Assembly (NCBI GenBank): GCA_020025455.1
Contig: JAHHSC010000054.1
Coordinates: forward strand, 1 to 8,974
Source: Lawsonibacter sp.
GTDB taxonomy: Bacteria > Bacillota > Clostridia > Oscillospirales > Oscillospiraceae
Length of the DNA stretch: 8,974 nt
Reading direction: 5' to 3'
The position numbers and the translations under genes were made by a program. Numbering within the stretch: position 1 is the stretch's first letter; the number at the start of each line of letters is the position of its first letter. Positions 1 to 4,458 of the stretch are shown in pieces. The notes beneath the pieces were generated by a model, which was given only the letters and a program-made list of their open reading frames with translations, ran no database searches and had not been told where the DNA came from.

Positions 1-10
1 ACTCTCTAGG

Positions 11-871
11 TTAGAGACCCGCTGCGGTCAAGGCGGCCTCCACCGCATGTGCGGCCAGAATGGTGGACGTAACCGCACCGACACCGCGCGGGACAGGGGT
101 GATGGCCTCTACAACCGGCTCTGCCTGGTCAAACGCCACATCGCCGCAAAGCTTGCCGTCCGCCCCCTGGTTGATTCCCACATCCACAATGACCTGTCCG
201 GGGGCTACATGCTCCGCGCCGATCAGCCCCGCCTTACCGGCCGCAGAGATGATGATATCTGCCTCGCGGCACAGCTTTTTCACCCGCTCCGGATCACTGA
301 AAATGTGACAGACGGAGACCGTGGCGCCGCGGTTGATGAGCATGATGGCGGTGGGCATACCTACCGCCATACCGCTGCCCACCATAACCACATTCTTTCC
401 CTTCACCGGAATCCCATAGAAGTCCAGAATACGCAGACATGCCTCGGCGGTGCAGGGGGGATAGCCCATGTGGTCCTGCGTGATCAGACTGCCCATAGAG
501 GCTCCGGTCATGGCGTCGATGTCCTTCTCAGGCCGCAGCGCGCACAGCACGGCGCGGGTGTTCAGATGCTCCGGCAGGGGACGGAACAGCAGGCAGCCGT
601 GGATTCCCCGGTCCTCATTGATGCGGTAGAGCACCTTCAGCAGCTCCACCTCCGTCGTTTCAACGGGCAGAATCTGTTTTTTGATCTGGATGCCAAGCGA
701 TTCCGCTTTCTTGGTAAAGCTGCGCTCATAGGATAAATCGGCCGCACACGCTCCCACGCGGACGATCGCGACCGTAGGAACAATGCCTTGTTCCGCCAGC
801 AGGGCGCTCTTCTCCCGAATCCAGTCCGCGACTGCCTGGGTAACAGGGGCGCCGGTCAACAGTTTGGCCAT
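11..871 (-). CDS. folD: Divergent FolD-family methylenetetrahydrofolate dehydrogenase/cyclohydrolase-like protein
   Basis: The 286-residue product has the length and two-domain layout of FolD, which interconverts 5,10-methylene-, methenyl- and 10-formyl-tetrahydrofolate in the cytosol with NAD(P). The start is the ATG at 871: AAAGGAG lies 8 nt upstream, and the in-frame ATG at 919 has no such site. Visible family marks are SYER (47-50), the RPLP turn (97-100), KDID (116-119), a Rossmann-type VGSGMAVGMP (164-173), VIVDVGIN (227-234), GDVAF (243-247) and ITPVPRGVGAVT (257-268). Against E. coli FolD, Tyr50 is kept (Y48), but the catalytic Lys54 position is Phe52 and Gln98 of the VQLPLP motif is Phe (LLFRPLP). 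The usual PGGVGP is PRGVGA. The fold is secure. The usual cyclohydrolase activity is doubtful, so the symbol marks family membership rather than proven bifunctionality. No terminator is visible in the 10 nt after the stop. Confidence 0.9.
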   Translation of the reverse strand: MAKLLTGAPVTQAVADWIREKSALLAEQGIVPTVAIVRVGACAADLSYERSFTKKAESLGIQIKKQILPVETTEVELLKVLYRINEDRGIHGCLLFRPLPEHLNTRAVLCALRPEKDIDAMTGASMGSLITQDHMGYPPCTAEACLRILDFYGIPVKGKNVVMVGSGMAVGMPTAIMLINRGATVSVCHIFSDPERVKKLCREADIIISAAGKAGLIGAEHVAPGQVIVDVGINQGADGKLCGDVAFDQAEPVVEAITPVPRGVGAVTSTILAAHAVEAALTAAGL

Positions 872-899
872 GGGGATAACTCCTTTCTTTATAAAGCGG

Positions 900-928
900 A
901 CGGCGCTTCGCCAAAGCAAAGCGGCCGT
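900..928 (-). repeat. Bulged hairpin in the folD leader
   Basis: Read on the minus strand, ACGGCCGCTT (928-919) pairs with AAGCGCCGT (908-900). This gives nine base pairs with one bulged C and a 10-nt loop. It ends about 13 nt before the folD Shine-Dalgarno (880-886), so it does not cover that site. The bases after it (CCGCTTTATAAAG) are not a T-run, so it is not a standard terminator. Its role is unknown. Confidence 0.4.
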
Positions 929-990
929 TCTGAATCATTCGAGCGTTGCTCTCGTTTCCTGTGCAACGCACTGTTTTTGTGAGGATTCAC

Positions 991-1020
991 ATTATTGCGG
1001 ACAGCTGCCGATGGTGTTAG
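991..1020 (-). promoter_or_regulatory. Weak candidate promoter for folD
   Basis: On the minus strand, CTAACA (1020-1015) and AATAAT (996-991) are separated by 18 nt. They match the consensus at 4/6 and 5/6. The site would give a leader of about 110 nt for folD. It is only a candidate, because a near-consensus pair like the others in this window is absent here and transcripts from the upstream repressor gene could also read through. Confidence 0.25.
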
Positions 1021-1038
1021 CGCGCATAGACTTCGAGC

Positions 1039-1056
1039 GCACCACCCCTCTGGTGC
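1039..1056 (-). repeat. Perfect 6-bp hairpin downstream of the repressor gene
   Basis: GCACCA (1039-1044) and TGGTGC (1051-1056) are perfect inverted arms around a 6-nt loop, 33 nt beyond the repressor stop codon. There is no T-run on either side, so rho-independent termination is not supported. It could be a processing or stability hairpin, or chance. Confidence 0.3.
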
Positions 1057-1088
1057 AGCGGTCCCCCCTCTGCTCGGCATCCCTGCCC

Positions 1089-1649
1089 TTAGTTAAATGG
1101 ATGCCAGCTTCCAATGACCAGCCCCTCGATTGCCACGTCGTCCAGGTCGTTGGTCCGCTTGATCACAGAAGGAAACTCCGGGTTTACCGCGCGAAATTCC
1201 ACATAGTCCGGGTGGAACCAGACCATGCGGACGGTGAGCTCTCCGTTCACCCGCACCGCGGCCATACGGCCGTTGGCAACGCTGTCCTGACGGCGGACCG
1301 CCACCACATCACCGGAGTGGATCTTGGGCTCCATGCTGTCACCCTCGAACACGATGACCAAGTCGGCCCCCTCCACACTCTTGATGACCCGCCACTGGGG
1401 GGAGTTTTGAAACTCCAGTGCTTCCTGCTCATTGTCGGGTATCTCTCCCCAGCCAGCCAGATAGGCCGGTGACACATGAAAAATAGCGGCAATTTTTTCA
1501 ATCTTTTCCGGTGGAATATTGGTGATGATATCGTTCTCGTATTTGAAAATGGTCTGCCGGGTGGTCTGGATCAGACTGCCCAGCTCGTCCTGCGACATTT
1601 TCTTGCTTGTCCGCAGCGCCTTGATACGCCCGCCCATCGTCATGCTCAT
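1089..1649 (-). CDS. XRE-family HTH / S24 (LexA-CI-like) transcriptional repressor
   Basis: The 186-residue protein has an N-terminal XRE helix-turn-helix (about residues 7-66, with SQDELGSLIQTTRQTIFKYE) ending in the YLAGW segment common to such repressors. A C-terminal peptidase S24 fold follows (about 85-183, with FEGDSMEP, GDVVAV, NGELTV and NPEFPSV). It would act as a cytosolic DNA-binding repressor dimer. The S24 serine is present (S105 in GDSM), but the position of the catalytic lysine (TVKR in LexA) reads TVRM, so Arg141 replaces Lys. No Ala-Gly cleavage pair lies in the linker proper; the only AG is in YLAGW, about 40 residues before the serine. SOS-type self-cleavage is therefore doubtful. 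GAGAGG lies 5 nt before the ATG at 1649. A GTG at 1652 and ATGs at 1643 and 1637 are alternatives. The gene is divergent from the ATP-grasp operon and may regulate itself through nearby inverted repeats. It could be a domesticated phage-type repressor, but no phage genes are adjacent. Confidence 0.88.
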   Translation of the reverse strand: MSMTMGGRIKALRTSKKMSQDELGSLIQTTRQTIFKYENDIITNIPPEKIEKIAAIFHVSPAYLAGWGEIPDNEQEALEFQNSPQWRVIKSVEGADLVIVFEGDSMEPKIHSGDVVAVRRQDSVANGRMAAVRVNGELTVRMVWFHPDYVEFRAVNPEFPSVIKRTNDLDDVAIEGLVIGSWHPFN

Positions 1650-1670
1650 CACAGCCTCTCGTTAATGTAA

Positions 1671-1698
1671 CCTACGGTGCGTCACAAAGCACCGTTGG
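1671..1698. repeat. Inverted repeat in the repressor leader (possible operator)
   Basis: The arms CCTACGGTGC (1671-1680) and GCACCGTTGG (1689-1698) match at 9 of 10 positions, with a perfect 7-bp core, around an 8-nt spacer. The repeat lies just downstream of the repressor's -10 box, at about +12 to +39 of its transcript. That placement suits an autoregulatory operator or an RNA hairpin. Confidence 0.5.
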
Positions 1699-1716
1699 TT
1701 CGGCTTTATGTTGCTT

Positions 1717-1745
1717 ATTATATCACATAATTTCGGTTTTGGGCT
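1717..1745 (-). promoter_or_regulatory. Extended -10 promoter of the XRE/S24 repressor
   Basis: The minus strand reads TGATATAAT at 1725-1717, a consensus TATAAT with the TGn extension. The -35 position (AGCCCA, 17-nt spacer) is poor, as is common for extended -10 promoters. Transcription would start near 1710, about 60 nt before the start codon. Confidence 0.65.
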
Positions 1746-1760
1746 GGTTTAGCCGAAAAT
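1729..1760. repeat. Inverted repeat over the repressor -35 region (possible operator)
   Basis: AATTTCGG (1729-1736) and CCGAAAAT (1753-1760) are inverted at 7 of 8 positions around 16 nt. The repeat covers the -35 region of the repressor promoter and lies upstream of the ATP-grasp promoter. It is a plausible binding site for the divergent repressor, inferred only from symmetry and position. Confidence 0.4.
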
Positions 1761-1790
1761 TTCCCGCTCCAGTGCAAATCTTTTCCGCTC
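1760..1790 (+). repeat. Imperfect direct repeats upstream of the ATP-grasp promoter
   Basis: TTTCCCGCTC (1760-1769) and TTTTCCGCTC (1781-1790) differ at one position and are spaced 21 bp start to start, two helical turns. They end 14 nt before the -35 box at 1805. An activator site is possible; chance in a C/T-rich tract is also possible. Confidence 0.3.
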
Positions 1791-1804
1791 TCCCGCCCCC
1801 AGCC

Positions 1805-1833
1805 TTGACACCGCAGGGAAAATAGCTTATAAC
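1805..1833 (+). promoter_or_regulatory. Strong sigma-70/sigma-A promoter of the ATP-grasp/udk operon
   Basis: TTGACA (1805-1810) and TATAAC (1828-1833) are separated by exactly 17 nt. The start point would be near 1840, giving a leader of about 65 nt. A second TATACT at 1839-1844 is too far from the -35 box to be the partner. Confidence 0.8.
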
Positions 1834-1845
1834 TACTTTATACTA

Positions 1846-1881
1846 AGCCGTTTTGCGCATTTCGCGCCGCGCGGCTCTTTT
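1846..1881 (+). repeat. Leader hairpin before the ATP-grasp gene
   Basis: AGCCG (1846-1850) pairs with CGGCT (1872-1876), and inside this GCGC (1855-1858) pairs with GCGC (1864-1867) around ATTTC. A 4x4 internal loop separates the two helices. CTTTT follows (1877-1881). The shape is like a weak attenuator at the very 5' end of the transcript, but the T-run is short, so termination is uncertain. Confidence 0.35.
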
Positions 1882-1904
1882 GATCGATTCCGAGAGGTGA
1901 CATG

Positions 1905-3125
1905 ATGAACGAAATCAACTTTATGCCCATTCTGTGCGCCAACGACATCAATGTGTACAGCATGGCCCGTGCCTTCCATGAGGCCTACGGCATTAAATCC
2001 CTGGTGCTGGCCCGCAACTACAACGGCGTGACCAACCACTCCAAGATCCTGAACTTCAAAATCGTGGAGCATCTGGACGATACCCCTGTCTTTTTGGCGA
2101 CCCTGAACGAGATCTACGAGGAGTACCACGCGCAAAAGACGCTCATTCTCATCGGCTGCGCTGACCACTATGTCCGCCTGATCGCTGAGAACAAGGAGCT
2201 TCTCAAGACCATGTTCGTCGTTCCCTACGCTGACAAGGCTGTGATGGACAATATCGTGCTGAAGGAGACGTTCTATAACCTCTGTGCCAAGTACAATCTG
2301 GACTACGCAAAGACCCTCATCTACACCCCCGAGATGGGTGACGACATTCAGCTGGACTTCGACTTTCCCGTGGTGCTGAAGCCCTCCTGCTCGGTCAGCT
2401 ACAACCGCCATGCCTTTGAAGGACAGCACAAGGTCTACTTCATTGACGACATGGCCACTCTGAAAGCCACTCTGAAGGAAATCTACGACCACGGCTACGA
2501 TAACCACATGATCATTCAGGAACGAGTCCCCGGCGATGACGCCTGTATGTTCGACCTGCAGGTCTATGTGGGCAGCGACCACAAGGTAAAGCTGATGAAC
2601 TTCGGCAACGTGCTGCTGGAGGAGCACACCCCCAAGGGCATCGGCAGCAACGCCGCCACCCTGGTGGACTACACCGAGGAGCACGCTGAACTGATGAAGA
2701 AGATCCAGTTTCTGCTGGAGGACATCGGCTACGAGGGTCTGGCCGACTGCGACATCAAGTATGATGCCCGTGATGGCAAGTACAAGATGTTTGAAATCAA
2801 CATCCGTCAGGGCCGCAGCCACTACCGCGTCACCGGCGGCGGTGACAACCTGGCCCGCTATATCGTGGACGACTATGTGTACCATAAGCCCCTGGAGCTG
2901 AAGTATGTGAAGGAGGACTTCTTCTGGCACGTGGTTCCCCTGGGCGTCGTGTACCGCTATGTGAAGGACCCCGCTAAGGTCGCCAAGATCAAGAAGCTGG
3001 TAAAGGAGGGCAAGTCCTGCCACTCCCTCTACTACCCAAAGGACATGAGCTTCCAGCGCGCCCTCTATCTGAAGCTGCGTGACATCAACCACTTCAGAAA
3101 GTACAAAAAGTACCTGGGGCAGTAA
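1905..3125 (+). CDS. ATP-grasp carboxylate-amine ligase, D-aspartate ligase-like
   Basis: The protein has 406 residues. It resembles the ATP-grasp family that includes peptidoglycan D-aspartate ligase (Aslfm) and many Firmicute 'carboxylate-amine ligases', which join an acid activated as acyl phosphate to an amine. Residues 1-110 look like the pre-ATP-grasp domain. The ATP-grasp part shows VVLKPS (nucleotide-binding Lys, K159), IIQERVPGDD (E206), ADCDIKYD (D283) and the metal-site FEINIRQGRSHY (E297, N299). The C-terminal tail is basic (HFRKYKKYLGQ), and there is no signal peptide or membrane segment, so it is cytosolic. GAGGTGA upstream matches the anti-Shine-Dalgarno and suits the ATG at 1905 better than the one at 1902. 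It has its own strong promoter and is followed after 32 nt by udk, an apparent operon. Acid and amine substrates cannot be read from the sequence, and a cell-wall role is only one possibility. Confidence 0.85.
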   Translation: MNEINFMPILCANDINVYSMARAFHEAYGIKSLVLARNYNGVTNHSKILNFKIVEHLDDTPVFLATLNEIYEEYHAQKTLILIGCADHYVRLIAENKELLKTMFVVPYADKAVMDNIVLKETFYNLCAKYNLDYAKTLIYTPEMGDDIQLDFDFPVVLKPSCSVSYNRHAFEGQHKVYFIDDMATLKATLKEIYDHGYDNHMIIQERVPGDDACMFDLQVYVGSDHKVKLMNFGNVLLEEHTPKGIGSNAATLVDYTEEHAELMKKIQFLLEDIGYEGLADCDIKYDARDGKYKMFEINIRQGRSHYRVTGGGDNLARYIVDDYVYHKPLELKYVKEDFFWHVVPLGVVYRYVKDPAKVAKIKKLVKEGKSCHSLYYPKDMSFQRALYLKLRDINHFRKYKKYLGQ

Positions 3126-3157
3126 GCTTTCACGCCACAGTCAGAAGGGAGCTACAC

Positions 3158-3772
3158 ATGAACAGTATTTTGATCGGGATTGCGGGCGGCTCCGGCTCCG
3201 GCAAGACCACCCTGACCCAGCACCTGAAAGACCACTTCGGCAGCAACGTGACCGTCATCAGCCACGACAGCTACTATAAGCGCCAGGTGGGCAAGACCTA
3301 CGAGGAGCGCACCAAGGTCAATTACGACCACCCGGACGCCTTCGAGACCGATCTGCTGGTCCGCCACCTCCAGGCGCTGCTGGATGGTCAGACCATTCCC
3401 TGTCCGGTCTACTCCTTTGTGGAGCACAACCGCACCGATGAAACCGTGGAGGTGTCTCCCACCAAGGTCATTATCGTGGAGGGTATCCTGATTTTTCAGG
3501 ACCCCACTCTGCGGGACATGTTCGACATCAAGATCTTTGTGGATGCAGACTCTGATGTACGCATCCTGCGCCGCGCCCTCCGGGATGTGGAGGAGCGCGG
3601 ACGCACCCTCCAGTCCGTGGTCGATCAGTACCTGACCACCGTCAAACCCATGCACGAGCAGTTCGTGGAACCCTCCAAGAAGTTTGCGGATATCGTGGTA
3701 CTGGAGGGCGGCCACAACCTGGTGGCGCTGGAACTGATTATGCAGCGCATCCAGAACCACATCGACAGCTAA
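3158..3772 (+). CDS. udk: Uridine kinase (uridine/cytidine kinase)
   Basis: This 204-residue protein has the normal Udk length. The enzyme phosphorylates uridine and cytidine to UMP and CMP in pyrimidine salvage, in the cytosol. The P-loop GGSGSGKTT is at residues 10-18. HDSYY (36-40) and NYDHPDAF (55-62) form the nucleoside site, VEGI (107-110) is the acidic strand, and RRALRDVEERGR (138-149) is the lid arginine helix. KPMHEQFVEPSKKFADIVV (163-181) is the conserved C-terminal block. AAGGGAG lies 6 nt before the ATG. The gene follows the ATP-grasp gene by 32 nt with no promoter or terminator between, so the two are probably co-transcribed, and a strong terminator closes the unit. All expected motifs are intact, so function is secure. 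The reason for pairing with the ligase is not evident. Confidence 0.95.
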   Translation: MNSILIGIAGGSGSGKTTLTQHLKDHFGSNVTVISHDSYYKRQVGKTYEERTKVNYDHPDAFETDLLVRHLQALLDGQTIPCPVYSFVEHNRTDETVEVSPTKVIIVEGILIFQDPTLRDMFDIKIFVDADSDVRILRRALRDVEERGRTLQSVVDQYLTTVKPMHEQFVEPSKKFADIVVLEGGHNLVALELIMQRIQNHIDS

Positions 3773-3776
3773 GCAC

Positions 3777-3818
3777 ACGAGGTCCCTCGGCTATTATGCC
3801 AAGAGACCTCGTTTTTTT
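3777..3818 (+). terminator. Intrinsic terminator of the ATP-grasp/udk operon
   Basis: The arms 3777-3791 and 3798-3812 pair at 13 of 15 positions (ACGAGGTC with GACCTCGT outermost) around a TATTAT loop. Seven Ts follow (3812-3818). On the other strand no T-run follows, so it appears to work in the plus direction only. Its T-run overlaps the stop codon of the converging CBS gene. Confidence 0.9.
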
Positions 3819-4257
3819 AATGGATTCCGACGGGCTCCGGACGGAGCACCGTGATATGTTGATTTGGGGTCGTCAGCCGGCGGATGATGGTCTGCCGGGT
3901 AACAATGCCGATGAAGGCCCCCCGGTCGTCCACCACGGGAATAAAACTCTGCTGCATGGACCGCTCCAGCAGCTCCTCCATGGTCACATCAATCCGGACA
4001 GCGGGGTTAAATTGGGGCCGCAGGATGCCGTTCAGCCGCACCTTCTCCTGGGCACGCATACTGTTGTTCTCCCGGTCCAGAATGCCCCAGAGGAAGTCCC
4101 CCTCGCTGATCGTGCCAACATAGAGGCCCTCCCGGTTCAGCACGGGGATGGCGGTATAGCCATGGACCCGCAGCTTTTCCAGTCCCTGCCGAATGGTGAA
4201 ATCATCATATAAAAAGGCCACCTGAGCCTTCGGGGTCAAAAGAGAAATTACGTTCAC
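3817..4257 (-). CDS. Two-CBS-domain protein
   Basis: This small protein of 146 residues consists almost entirely of a CBS pair. Domain 1 is at about 8-60 (TPKAQVAFLYDD, GYTAIPVLNREGLYVGTISEGDFL) and domain 2 at about 82-130 (SFIPVVDDRGAFIGIVTRQTII). CBS pairs bind adenine nucleotides such as AMP, ATP or S-adenosylmethionine and usually act as regulatory modules. No catalytic domain or membrane segment is attached, so the partner is unknown. The GTG at 4257 is chosen as start because AAAGGAA lies upstream and the family-like sequence begins there. The in-frame ATG at 4302 sits directly against the -10 box of the likely promoter, has no ribosome binding site and would add 15 unlike residues. 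The gene converges on udk and is divergent from the phospholipase D-like gene. Confidence 0.88.
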   Translation of the reverse strand: MNVISLLTPKAQVAFLYDDFTIRQGLEKLRVHGYTAIPVLNREGLYVGTISEGDFLWGILDRENNSMRAQEKVRLNGILRPQFNPAVRIDVTMEELLERSMQQSFIPVVDDRGAFIGIVTRQTIIRRLTTPNQHITVLRPEPVGIH

Positions 4258-4302
4258 GATGCGATGTTCCTTTCTGCTGTGCCCTTGTACTATGCTAACC
4301 AT

Positions 4303-4331
4303 ACTATAAAGGCCGCTAAAAGTCCAGTCAT
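4303..4331 (-). promoter_or_regulatory. Promoter of the CBS-domain gene
   Basis: On the minus strand, ATGACT (4331-4326) and TATAGT (4308-4303) are spaced by 17 nt, a fair match to the consensus. Transcription would begin near 4296, leaving a leader of about 39 nt before the GTG start at 4257 and excluding the ATG at 4302. Confidence 0.55.
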
Positions 4332-4344
4332 CTATTGTTACATT

Positions 4345-4364
4345 TTTGTTCTGATTTGTTCTGA
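4345..4364 (+). repeat. Perfect tandem 10-bp repeat between divergent promoters
   Basis: TTTGTTCTGA occurs twice in immediate succession (4345-4354 and 4355-4364). It lies between the CBS promoter (4303-4331) and the phospholipase D-like promoter (4392-4420). Direct half-sites one helical turn apart are the layout used by OmpR/PhoB-type regulators. No binding is shown. Confidence 0.6.
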
Positions 4365-4370
4365 ACGAGC

Positions 4371-4387
4371 CTTCCGTTTGCCGGAAG
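4371..4387. repeat. Short inverted repeat upstream of the cls-like promoter
   Basis: CTTCCG (4371-4376) and CGGAAG (4382-4387) are perfect inverted arms around TTTGC. They lie between the tandem repeat and the -35 box at 4392. This could be a regulator site; no T-run follows, so it is not a terminator. Confidence 0.35.
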
Positions 4388-4391
4388 CAAA

Positions 4392-4420
4392 TTGACAGCT
4401 CCGCCCCGCTGCGCTATGAT
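4392..4420 (+). promoter_or_regulatory. Strong promoter of the phospholipase D-like gene
   Basis: A perfect TTGACA (4392-4397) is followed after 17 nt by TATGAT (4415-4420). The start point would be near 4427, about 32 nt before the ATG. Confidence 0.8.
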
Positions 4421-4458
4421 ACTAGAATAGTCAGTTCTGTCGAAAACGAGGTTATCCT

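Noticed and set aside
47..736. Plus-strand open frame opposite folD
   Set aside because: Low-complexity H/R-rich translation without motifs; folD on the minus strand explains the region.
900..990. Known tetrahydrofolate riboswitch upstream of folD
   Set aside because: Some short stretches (CGAGAGC, GATTC) recall the THF class, but the order of helices and the conserved core could not be matched by eye.
889..1080. 63-codon minus-strand frame between folD and the repressor
   Set aside because: Composition is Arg/Ser/Ala-rich with no recognisable motif or hydrophobic segment, and it overlaps the folD leader hairpins; no good ribosome binding site was seen.
1021..1080. T-box-like or tRNA-like sequence (GGGGTGGTGCGC on the minus strand; TTCGAGC and ACCA on the plus strand)
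   Set aside because: The T-box core AGGGTGGNACCGCG is not met, and no cloverleaf with proper acceptor and T-arm lengths can be formed.
1833..3092. Long minus-strand open frame (419 codons) opposite the ATP-grasp gene
   Set aside because: It is slightly longer than the real gene, but its translation is a monotonous run of V, L, H, Q and D without any domain, an effect of GC-rich codon use on the opposite strand. The plus strand has clear ATP-grasp motifs, promoter and ribosome binding site.
4258..4302. Upstream ATG start for the CBS-domain protein at 4302
   Set aside because: The ATG directly abuts the likely -10 box and lacks a ribosome binding site, while a GTG at 4257 has AAAGGAA upstream and begins where the family-like sequence begins.
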